Part shown: positions 43,470 through 51,414 of the stretch, in pieces
Numbering within the stretch: the stretch's first letter is position 1
Layout: each line of letters starts with the position of its first letter
Assembly: GCF_000263195.1 (NCBI RefSeq)
Contig: NC_018748.1
Location: 806,001-870,000, forward strand
Source of the DNA: Emticicia oligotrophica DSM 17448
GTDB lineage: Bacteria > Bacteroidota > Bacteroidia > Cytophagales > Spirosomataceae
DNA: 64,000 bases
Reading direction: 5' to 3'
Made by a program: the position numbers and the translations under genes
The notes under the pieces: model-generated
Told to the model about the DNA's origin: nothing
Seen by the model: only the letters and a program-made list of their open reading frames with translations
Database searches by the model: none

Positions 43470-46400
43470 TTATTGTTTCTTCAAAGTCCCTAAATACTCC
43501 ACTAAATCAACGATTTCTTGTTTTTGTAATGGAAACTTTGGCATTAAAGATTCTTCGTTTTGCTTCATCGAAACAATTGTCGAACGCTTGATTGCAGTTG
43601 GCGTTGAACTTCCGATGGCTTTAAGGTTTACATCATTTTCTGTTTTACTTAGAACAATGCCTTCGGTTTCAGTGCCATCTTTAAGCTTGATTTTAAAGCC
43701 TTCATAACCAAAGCTGATACCTTGACTTGGATTCAAAATTGCCGAATAAAGTGCAGTTTTCGATAATTTACTACCAATTTCACTCAAGCCAGGGCCAAAA
43801 TCAACACCTTCGCCTTTTACTAAGTGACAAGCAGTACAATACATTTTAAATACTTTCTGTCCGTTTGTAGCATTTCCCGAAAGTTTAGCTAAAGTATTTA
43901 TATCGCCAAGTTCTTTATCTAAATCAGCTCCAAACATTTTCATAGCTTCCGTACGAATATCGCTGTGCCAAGTTCCCATCAAGATTTTTTTGGCAATTGG
44001 TAAAACCTCTTCTGAAACCTTGTTGGCTTTTACCAAACCCCAAAGTATTTCTTCACTATCCCAACCATACATGGCATACATTGCCTGTTCTCGTACTGGT
44101 AAACTAAGTTTATTATTATTGAAGAGGGTTACTAAGAAATCTGTTACTGGTTTCTCATCAACCCCACCGTAAACGCCAATTGCTTTTCTTACAATAGCTT
44201 CATCTTTACTGCGTGTTAATTGCTGTAATGCCCCAATTCCATTGAGTTTTACCTGAATTTTTGCTGCTTCTCCACCCAAAACCGAATCAGTCATAGCCAT
44301 TGTACTTAGTCGCTCGCTTTGATCTTTCATTTCGTATCTCTTTACTAAATCTAAGTAATCAGCCGGATTAGTGATGCCCGCCAAAACTTTTGGTAAAAGA
44401 GATTTGAATAAAGGGTCATTTTTTGCACTATTCACCTCTAAATGCTTGAATACTAAAGTCATTACATCGGCTTTAGCATTACCTCCATCAAGCATTCCGA
44501 GTAAAACTTTTGTTTTTTCAGTATTATTCTGAAAATCAAAAGCACGAAAATAACGCAGGTTATCTTTTTCATTTTTCGCTAATTCAGCTAAACGAAATAT
44601 ATTATCATTCGAGCGGCTACGCCAAACTAGGTCTTTGGCAGCAGCCTCGGTTTTCCATTTCTCGCCAGCTTTTGCTAAATAAGCTGCAAAAAAACTATCC
44701 CATTGATTATCGGCCGAGATACCTAAGGCTTCTAAATACCATCTATCTTTACCATCATACTGATTAGCCAAAGTTGCCCAAATTTCGGCGGCATCTGACG
44801 TGTTTTTATGGCGAATCGCTAAAGCCACTTCACGACGCACTTGTGCCGATGGGTCGGTAGCCAATTTTTGTAGCATCGCCATATTATTAATGCTCAATTC
44901 ACGCGATAAACGAATAGCTGTGATACGAATATCTTCATCTTTATCACTTGCTGCTTCTTGTAAATATTTAGCTTCTTTTCCCTTAATTTTCCCTAAAAGC
45001 CACAATGCTCTGGCACGCATTCTCGAATCATCGGCTTTCCAAAGTTTCAATAAAGCTTCTTCTGCTTGTGTTTGGAGAGAGTGTAGTTTTGTCCAAGCCA
45101 AATAACGCACCGAAATATTGGCATTTTGCAGGGCTTCTACACAACCTTCGGCAGTTGTGAAATCAAATTTTGGTACTGTATATGCTTCGCCCTTAGGAGC
45201 AATACGATAGATTCTTCCACGTACCGAATCACCCATTGCGTGGCCACCCACACCTGGATCGTACCAGTCGGCTACAAAGATTGAACCATCAGGAGCAACC
45301 GTCACATCAGAAGGGCGGAACCATTGGTCACGCTTTGAACCATCTAAAATATTATTGATAGTGGCTGTAAAACCAGCTCCATTTTTTGTAACAGGATACG
45401 AACGCACCACATTCGGGCCAGCATCGCAGTGAATGACTTGATTTTGATACTTTTCGGGCAAAAGCTTTCCTTCATAGACAATCATTCCCGTTGGTGAACC
45501 CGCTCCAGTTTGGAGTAAATTTGGAACAACACCAGGGTCGTTTAAGTGCCAGTGACGAAGAGGAATTTCTGATTCCCAGTTCGTACGGCGTTCTCGCCAG
45601 CTTGCCCCAGTTATTTCATCTTTATAACCATAATTACCATAATCCATTACGTAGTTGATACGAACACCCTTATTACCATCATCATCATTATCAGACTGCC
45701 ACATACGACCGTATGAGTCGAGGGCAACTTCGTAGTTATTACGGAAATTATGACCTAGAATCTCCACATTTGAGCCATCAATGTCACATCTAAAAACTTT
45801 TCCTTGCTTATAAGTAGAAAATGGGCGACCTAAATCATCGGTCAATTCTTTACCATTTTTATCACTTAACGTTTCTACTTCATTCCCACCATTGAAATAT
45901 AATTTACCATCTGGCCCAAACGAAAAGGCATGAATTGCGTGGTCGTGCTGTACGCCTTTGAGGTTGGTAAAAATGATTTCTTTTTTATCCGCCTTTCCAT
46001 CATTATTTTCATCTGTAAAAAGAAATACGTTTGGCGAGCAAGAAACGATAACTTTATTGCCTAAAACCGAAATTCCAAGGGCAGAATTAATGTCTTCGCC
46101 TTGATAAAAAACTTGACTTTTATCGGCTTTTCCATCTTTATCCGAATCTTCCATTATCAAGATACGGTCACCTTTGGGGTTATAAGGATTTTTCGGATTA
46201 AGTTTATTTCTATAATTATAACCTTCACAAATCCACACTCTACCTTGAGCATCAATATCCATGTTAGTAGGATTCATCATCATTGGCTCCGATGCAAAAA
46301 GAGTCAATTCAAGGTCGGAATCAGCCACCTGAATTCCGTCAAGTGCATGCTCGATTTTTCGTTTATCATCGTCGGTTAGTTTGCCATATTCTTCATCGGG

Positions 46401-46472
46401 TAAAGTTTTTGGAGCCTTTGAACAAGCCCACATACCCAAGAGTATTAGCAATGAGAGTGTAGTTTTTTTCAT
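43470..46472 (-). CDS. PVC-type dehydrogenase/HEAT/cytochrome c lipoprotein
   Basis: 1000 residues from the ATG at 46472. A lipobox (LLGMWAC, Cys17) is followed by an NHL/PQQ-like propeller membrane-bound dehydrogenase domain (about 40-440: NPTNMDIDAQGRVWICEGYN, RPSDVTVAPDGSIFVADWYD). A HEAT-repeat region (about 460-830) comes next, then a C-terminal cytochrome c with the heme motif CTACH and LVKGEGVDFGPGLSEIG. This layout is the PVC-type heme-binding CxxCH protein first common in Planctomycetes and also present in Cytophagales. It probably oxidises a sugar or related substrate and passes electrons to the heme. Substrate unproven. Confidence 0.9.
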   Translation of the reverse strand: MKKTTLSLLILLGMWACSKAPKTLPDEEYGKLTDDDKRKIEHALDGIQVADSDLELTLFASEPMMMNPTNMDIDAQGRVWICEGYNYRNKLNPKNPYNPKGDRILIMEDSDKDGKADKSQVFYQGEDINSALGISVLGNKVIVSCSPNVFLFTDENNDGKADKKEIIFTNLKGVQHDHAIHAFSFGPDGKLYFNGGNEVETLSDKNGKELTDDLGRPFSTYKQGKVFRCDIDGSNVEILGHNFRNNYEVALDSYGRMWQSDNDDDGNKGVRINYVMDYGNYGYKDEITGASWRERRTNWESEIPLRHWHLNDPGVVPNLLQTGAGSPTGMIVYEGKLLPEKYQNQVIHCDAGPNVVRSYPVTKNGAGFTATINNILDGSKRDQWFRPSDVTVAPDGSIFVADWYDPGVGGHAMGDSVRGRIYRIAPKGEAYTVPKFDFTTAEGCVEALQNANISVRYLAWTKLHSLQTQAEEALLKLWKADDSRMRARALWLLGKIKGKEAKYLQEAASDKDEDIRITAIRLSRELSINNMAMLQKLATDPSAQVRREVALAIRHKNTSDAAEIWATLANQYDGKDRWYLEALGISADNQWDSFFAAYLAKAGEKWKTEAAAKDLVWRSRSNDNIFRLAELAKNEKDNLRYFRAFDFQNNTEKTKVLLGMLDGGNAKADVMTLVFKHLEVNSAKNDPLFKSLLPKVLAGITNPADYLDLVKRYEMKDQSERLSTMAMTDSVLGGEAAKIQVKLNGIGALQQLTRSKDEAIVRKAIGVYGGVDEKPVTDFLVTLFNNNKLSLPVREQAMYAMYGWDSEEILWGLVKANKVSEEVLPIAKKILMGTWHSDIRTEAMKMFGADLDKELGDINTLAKLSGNATNGQKVFKMYCTACHLVKGEGVDFGPGLSEIGSKLSKTALYSAILNPSQGISFGYEGFKIKLKDGTETEGIVLSKTENDVNLKAIGSSTPTAIKRSTIVSMKQNEESLMPKFPLQKQEIVDLVEYLGTLKKQ

Positions 46473-46576
46473 GAATATATTTTGGTTGAATATTTTGATG
46501 GTATACAGTGGATTTATCTTACGAAAATAATCAAATAAGTGTATTATTGACAAATATTTTAAAATTTTAGTCAAAC

Positions 46577-47779
46577 TTATTTTTTGAGTGAAACTATCCC
46601 CTTTTCATTGCCTAAAATTCTTCTAGCACGTAAATATCTACCGGCATTATGGGCATCATAACGGGGTGAATGTTCATCGAAACTACTAATCTTTACCATA
46701 CCTGAAGAATGAATAAACTCTTTGTTTCCTAACCACATACCTACGTGAACTACACGCTCGGCTTTTTCGGAGGTAGCTTTTTCGCCAAAAAACAACAAAT
46801 CACCTACTTGCAGACTATCAAAAGGCACTTCCTCTCCTGCCCAAACTTGTTGCGAAGCATCACGCGGTAATAAAATTCCATTTGATTGATAGACCATTCG
46901 TGTAAAACCACTACAATCAATGCCTTTCCAAGAAGTTCCACCCCACAAATAAGGCAAACCTTGCATTTTGAAAGCTGTATTTACTAGATTTTGCTCAGTA
47001 GCTTTCACGGATTGTTTCCATTCTTGGTGGCCAATAGTTTCCTTTTTTAAAACAAATGCACTACGACCGTCAGGATAAAGTACTTCGTAAAAATCTTGTA
47101 AGGTATCTTTGACCGCTAAAAGATTTCCCCAAGTTAGGTCAGAAATGGTTTGAGCATTATCATCGGCTTGGGCATAAGAAAAACCGTAAGGCTTGGTAAA
47201 CATTACAAATTTATTTGCCTGATAGCGGTCAAACTGAGCTAGCGTTATGCGTGCAAAAGTCGAGCCATCGGCCCAGCCAATGTAGTTATCAGGCGTTTGA
47301 ATCAAATACCAATTACGTTCTTTGTCGAGCACTTTGAGCGGCGTTCCGAGTAATGCTTGAGAGGCCAACTCGGCCGACTCTTTAGGCTGGCTTCGTAGGT
47401 TTAGCACCGAAATATTGGCAATTCCACAATTACGATTTTCAAGCAACTCATTATCTGGCAATAGCTTTACCGCATCAAGCAATACATAACCATTTGATTT
47501 TAAACGATTTAATAAATCTTTTTTAGCTGCGGGCAAATTAGTTTTACCAATAATTCGATTAGAATCTAATTCTACCTGAAAGTAAGCTACTCGTTTATCA
47601 GGTGCATGTTTTTTACGCACTTGTTCGATAATTGAATAAACCGTTGGTTTAGTTGTTTGAGCTTGAGGGATTTGGTTTTGAGGAGGATTTGTAGGTTTGA
47701 TGCTTTGAGCTAATGCCGTAAGTGTAAATAAATAGCAAAAACTCAGTATTATAAATTTACTTTGATGGTTAAGTTTCAT
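46577..47779 (-). CDS. NlpC/P60 peptidoglycan hydrolase with SH3 domains
   Basis: 400 residues: signal peptide (TALAQ), a Pro/Gln-rich spacer, two SH3-like domains (about 115-185 and 190-250), and a C-terminal NlpC/P60 domain (about 265-385) with catalytic Cys in GIDCSGFTRM, His in HVGMWLG and a third polar His in EFIHSSG. It likely cleaves the D-Glu/meso-diaminopimelate bond of peptidoglycan in the periplasm, like YkfC. The stop is 24 bp from metK's terminator region upstream and 104 bp before the cytochrome gene's start. No regulation is visible. Confidence 0.88.
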   Translation of the reverse strand: MKLNHQSKFIILSFCYLFTLTALAQSIKPTNPPQNQIPQAQTTKPTVYSIIEQVRKKHAPDKRVAYFQVELDSNRIIGKTNLPAAKKDLLNRLKSNGYVLLDAVKLLPDNELLENRNCGIANISVLNLRSQPKESAELASQALLGTPLKVLDKERNWYLIQTPDNYIGWADGSTFARITLAQFDRYQANKFVMFTKPYGFSYAQADDNAQTISDLTWGNLLAVKDTLQDFYEVLYPDGRSAFVLKKETIGHQEWKQSVKATEQNLVNTAFKMQGLPYLWGGTSWKGIDCSGFTRMVYQSNGILLPRDASQQVWAGEEVPFDSLQVGDLLFFGEKATSEKAERVVHVGMWLGNKEFIHSSGMVKISSFDEHSPRYDAHNAGRYLRARRILGNEKGIVSLKK

Positions 47780-47894
47780 TCAGTTTGATAGTTTTACAGC
47801 AAAATTACTCATTCTTTTTTAAAACTCGAACAAAGTGTTTTAGGGGAATGTTTGGGAAGAAATCATAAGTTAGAAACTTATATTACTACAAACA

Positions 47895-47924
47895 AAAAAC
47901 GGAAGCCTTTCGACTTCCGTTTTT
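47895..47924 (-). terminator. Terminator of metK
   Basis: An 11-bp perfect stem (AAAAACGGAAG / CTTCCGTTTTT) with an 8-nt loop, 22 nt after the metK stop and symmetric in T-run potential. Confidence 0.87.
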
Positions 47925-47945
47925 ATATATCTAAATCATTAGAAA

Positions 47946-49223
47946 TTACAAACCAAACGCAGCTTTTACGGCGTCAACGTAGTCAAGTTTTTCCCATGTA
48001 AATAGCTCAACTTCTTTAGTTATCTCGCTACCATCTGGGCTCTTGAAAGTTTTTGTAACAACTTCGTTTTTACGTCCCATGTGGCCATAAGCCGCTGTTT
48101 CTGAATAGATTGGGTTACGTAATTTTAAGCGTTGCTCAATAGCGTACGGACGCATATCGAAGATTTCAGCTACTTTTTGTGCAATTTCACCGTCAGTCAT
48201 ATCAACTTTAGCAGTGCCATAAGTTGTTACAAACAAACCACAAGGTTTTGCTACACCAATTGCGTAAGAAACTTGTACAAGTACTTCATCGCAAAGGCCA
48301 GCAGCAACCAAGTTTTTAGCAACGTGGCGAGTAGCATAAGCTGCCGAACGGTCAACTTTTGATGGGTCTTTTCCAGAGAATGCACCACCACCGTGAGCAC
48401 CTTTACCACCGTATGTATCAACGATGATTTTACGACCTGTCAAACCTGTATCTCCGTGTGGGCCACCGATTACAAATTTACCAGTTGGATTAATATGATA
48501 AGTAATTTGGTCATTGAACAGAGCTTGTAACTCAGGTTTCAACTTAGCTTTTACTCTTGGAATAACGATATTGATTACATCTTCTTTGATTTTTGCTAAC
48601 ATCGTTTCGTCTTCAGCAAAATCATCGTGCTGCGTAGAAACTACGATAGTATCAATTCTTTGCGGAACGTTATCATCAGAATATTCGATTGTTACTTGTG
48701 ATTTTGCATCAGGACGTAAATAACCAATCAATGAAGGTTCGTTATTACGTATGTACGACATTTCTTGAAGAATCGTGTGTGCCAAATCTAAAGCCAAAGG
48801 CATATAGTTTTCGGTTTCGCGAGTAGCATAACCAAACATCATACCTTGGTCACCAGCACCTTGTGCATTAGCTTTTGATTCGAAATCATCGGCAGTTTTG
48901 CGGTCAACACCTTGGTTGATATCAGCCGATTGGTCGTGAATAGCTGAAAGGATTCCACAAGAATTTGCCTCAAACATATACTCCGATTTTGTATAACCAA
49001 TCTTACGGATTACATCACGAGCAATGCTTTGAACATCTAAATATGTTTTTGTTTTTACCTCACCTGCCAATACCACTTGTCCGGTTGTTACAAGTGTTTC
49101 ACAAGCAACTTTAGAGGTTGGGTCAAACGCCATGAAATTATCAATGAGGGCGTCTGAAATTTGGTCGGCTACTTTGTCTGGGTGCCCTTCCGATACAGAT
49201 TCAGAAGTGAATAAATAAGGCAT
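47946..49223 (-). CDS. metK: S-adenosylmethionine synthase
   Basis: 425 residues with MetK signatures: [20 protein letters not shown] at the N-terminus, [12 protein letters not shown] (hexapeptide-type signature) and the P-loop-like [20 protein letters not shown] in the C-terminal part, plus [14 protein letters not shown]. It joins ATP and methionine to form SAM. It is longer than E. coli MetK (384 residues) because of insertions and a C-terminal extension seen in Bacteroidota. A structured leader of about 200 nt precedes the ATG, suggesting RNA-level regulation. Confidence 0.97.
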   Translation of the reverse strand: MPYLFTSESVSEGHPDKVADQISDALIDNFMAFDPTSKVACETLVTTGQVVLAGEVKTKTYLDVQSIARDVIRKIGYTKSEYMFEANSCGILSAIHDQSADINQGVDRKTADDFESKANAQGAGDQGMMFGYATRETENYMPLALDLAHTILQEMSYIRNNEPSLIGYLRPDAKSQVTIEYSDDNVPQRIDTIVVSTQHDDFAEDETMLAKIKEDVINIVIPRVKAKLKPELQALFNDQITYHINPTGKFVIGGPHGDTGLTGRKIIVDTYGGKGAHGGGAFSGKDPSKVDRSAAYATRHVAKNLVAAGLCDEVLVQVSYAIGVAKPCGLFVTTYGTAKVDMTDGEIAQKVAEIFDMRPYAIEQRLKLRNPIYSETAAYGHMGRKNEVVTKTFKSPDGSEITKEVELFTWEKLDYVDAVKAAFGL

Positions 49224-49430
49224 AAATCCTAAATGTGTTTTTAGTTAATGATTTATTAGGTCGATTACATCGACTTGAAACTATTTCGCGGAATTCTGGA
49301 AGAGCAAAATAAAACATTTTTGACTTAAGAACAGTCCGCATCTTTTTGACCACCGTAGTGTTTTGACTCGGTTGGTTTTCTGAGATTTTTCTCAGAAATT
49401 CTTGATACCGATACAAAGTTGAGAATTTAA
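49224..49430 (-). promoter_or_regulatory. Structured 5' leader of metK, candidate cis-regulatory RNA
   Basis: On the minus strand the leader contains a 9-bp hairpin (TTTCTGAGA/TCTCAGAAA) enclosed by TCGGT/ACCGA. It also has a UACG-loop hairpin (CACTACGGTG), and an AGTC...GACT...AGTC set that allows two exclusive pairings. A GTCGAT/ATCGAC hairpin lies near the gene. It does not carry the SAM-I, SAM-II or SAM/SAH core motifs I can recall. Possible unclassified metabolite- or antitermination-type element. Confidence 0.45.
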
Positions 49431-49560
49431 AGGTAAAAATGCAAAAAATACATCAAAATTATTATCTATTTTTCATTAGTAGGATATAGAAAATATCTAA
49501 ATTAACTTTTACAAATAGATTTTTTATCTACGATAGCTAAAATACTTAGACTTTTTCACT

Positions 49561-50511
49561 TCATACTTTAATTTCAATTCCTATGTCTTCACCTATGTTA
49601 AATTTTTCAAAACTATACATTTTCAATAGACTTTGTGGATTTTTCAAAATAATCTCATAGTAAGCACCTAAAAACCTGATATTTTCTACGGTTGCCCTTA
49701 AATCTGAATCAGGTTTAAAATAAATTTGTTCAGGACGGATAAATTTTATACTTACATTAGATATTTCCTTATGCAAAAAGGGCAAAATTGGGTTTATCTC
49801 TCCAGTTATTTCTGCCACATATTGATTAGCTGGATTTTTATAAACTTCTTCTGGATTTCCGATTTGTAACATACTTCCTCGTTGCATAATCATCAATACA
49901 TCAGCCATTCCGTAGGCATCGGCCACATCGTGTGTGACGAAAATACAACTAACTCCCTCGGCTTTAATTAAATTTAGCACTTCCTCTTTCAGCCTACGTT
50001 TGTTTACAGCATCGAGGTGGCTAAATGGCTCGTCCATCAACAAAAGCTTGGGTTCTTCCGCTATGGCTCGAGCAATGACGGCACGTTGTTGTTCTCCACC
50101 CGAAACTTGCCTTGGAAGGTGATGTTGCACATGTTCTAATCCACTAATTTGGAGCAATTTATCAACACGCTCATTTCTATAATCTTCTACATAATAGCGT
50201 AATTCATAAGCAATATTCTCTCTGATGGAAATATTCGGAAAAAGTCCATAATCTTGCCTCACCAACTTAATATCGGGGTGCCCAGCAATTAATTTTTCTG
50301 ATGGAGGCGTAATTCGTTCACCCGCTAAAGTTAGCGTACCTTCATCAGGTTCGTAGAGGGCAGCAATTAAATGAAGCAGTGTCGTTTTACCCGAGCCACT
50401 TTCGCCCAAAATTGCCAAAATCTTTCCTTTTTCGAGCGTAATTGAAATATCGTTTACCGCCTTTACGCCAGCAAATGATTTATGTAAATGACTAATTTGA
50501 AGCAATGACAT
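49561..50511 (-). CDS. Orphan ABC transporter ATPase with TOBE domain
   Basis: 316 residues: Walker A GESGSGKTT, Q loop region VRQDYGLFP, signature VSGGEQQR, Walker B LLLMDEP, and switch His in THD, giving a complete ATP-binding subunit. The last 80 residues (from about 235) form a TOBE/OB-fold regulatory domain like PotA, FbpC or MalK-type importers (EITGEINPILPFL). No permease or binding-protein gene is adjacent, so it serves a distant transporter. Substrate class (polyamine, iron, sulfate-like) cannot be fixed. It is divergent from the Nudix regulator. Confidence 0.88.
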   Translation of the reverse strand: MSLLQISHLHKSFAGVKAVNDISITLEKGKILAILGESGSGKTTLLHLIAALYEPDEGTLTLAGERITPPSEKLIAGHPDIKLVRQDYGLFPNISIRENIAYELRYYVEDYRNERVDKLLQISGLEHVQHHLPRQVSGGEQQRAVIARAIAEEPKLLLMDEPFSHLDAVNKRRLKEEVLNLIKAEGVSCIFVTHDVADAYGMADVLMIMQRGSMLQIGNPEEVYKNPANQYVAEITGEINPILPFLHKEISNVSIKFIRPEQIYFKPDSDLRATVENIRFLGAYYEIILKNPQSLLKMYSFEKFNIGEDIGIEIKV

Positions 50512-50557
50512 TAAGGGCTTTTTTCTGCAAAAATAGAAGATTTTTACAGAATTTAGC

Positions 50558-50583
50558 TAATTTTGTTGTGTATAGGCATACAC
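50558..50583 (+). promoter_or_regulatory. -7 box and dyad upstream of the Nudix-type regulator
   Basis: TAATTTTG at 50558-50565 fits the TAnnTTTG -7 box. A GTGTAT-AGGC-ATACAC dyad (50568-50583) lies directly downstream, over the likely start site. It could be an operator for the regulator encoded next. No good -33 box is visible. Confidence 0.45.
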
Positions 50584-50642
50584 TCTCTTATATTGCCGCC
50601 CCATCTATACCATATACCTAAATCAAAACAATTAAAAGCTGA

Positions 50643-51350
50643 ATGTTAGAACTTTACAAACAACAAACTAAATGCTTAGTGGCACTCGACTCAATCATCT
50701 TTGGATTCGATGGAGCTGAGTTAAAGCTACTTTTGGTTAAACGAGGCGTACAAACCGACCACGATACTTGGTCGTTGATGGGGGGATGGCTAAAATCTGA
50801 AGAAAGCCTCGATCAAGCTGCCGAACGCATTTTGTTTGAACTAACAGGTGTAACTGGTATCTATTTGGAGCAGCTTTCTGCATTTGGCGATCCCAAACGT
50901 GACCCCATCGAACGCACAGTTGCGGTGGCTTATTATGCTTTGGTAAATGTCAAAGATTATGAAACTAAGATTTCTGATACCCACCATGCACAATGGTTTT
51001 CGATGCAAGACCTACCCGAATTACTCTTTGACCACCAAGAAATGATTAAAATGGCCATCGAACGCCTGAGATATAAAGCAGCTTTTCACCCGATTGGCTT
51101 TGAACTAATGCCCGAAAAATTTACGATTCCGCAAATCCTTAATTTGTATGAAGCCATTTACGGAAGTAATTTCGATAAACGTAACTTTAGTCGAAAAATT
51201 CTTTCGACAGGACTTTTGGTAAAATTGAAAGAAAAACAAAAGGGATTCTCTAAAAAAGGGGCTTTTTTATATACACTTGACGGAGATAAATATAAAAAAC
51301 ACAGCGATTCTTTCTTAAATTTTATTCCAAATCCTGAAGGGCTGGTTTAA
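50643..51350 (+). CDS. Nudix-related sugar-responsive regulator (AraR/NrtR-like)
   Basis: 235 residues. An N-terminal Nudix fold (about 10-140) carries a degenerate Nudix box: G48 and E66 are kept, but the REXXEE core reads R62-I63-L64-F65-E66-L67, so two of three metal-binding Glu are lost and hydrolase activity is unlikely. The C-terminal 90 residues are winged-helix-like (PQILNLYEAIYGSNFDKRNF, GLLVKLKEKQ). This is the NrtR-superfamily design used in Bacteroidota as the arabinose regulator AraR. It is followed after 64 bp by a GH92 mannosidase on the same strand, so that gene is the likely target; the actual inducer is unknown. Confidence 0.82.
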   Translation: MLELYKQQTKCLVALDSIIFGFDGAELKLLLVKRGVQTDHDTWSLMGGWLKSEESLDQAAERILFELTGVTGIYLEQLSAFGDPKRDPIERTVAVAYYALVNVKDYETKISDTHHAQWFSMQDLPELLFDHQEMIKMAIERLRYKAAFHPIGFELMPEKFTIPQILNLYEAIYGSNFDKRNFSRKILSTGLLVKLKEKQKGFSKKGAFLYTLDGDKYKKHSDSFLNFIPNPEGLV

Positions 51351-51414
51351 GAACATTGCTACGCAAAATCTTTAAAATAAACTTTACAACTCAACTACGA
51401 TTTAAAACACCTCA

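Noticed and set aside
49201-49416. A 71-codon frame overlapping the start of metK, read from a TTG
   Set aside because: It uses a non-ATG start, overlaps metK, and lies within a leader whose RNA structure explains the sequence better; no domain is recognised.
49224-49430. SAM-I (S-box) riboswitch upstream of metK
   Set aside because: Only fragments such as TATCAAGA and AAAGATG resemble it; the GAGGGA/GGCCC helix and GCAACC core are absent.
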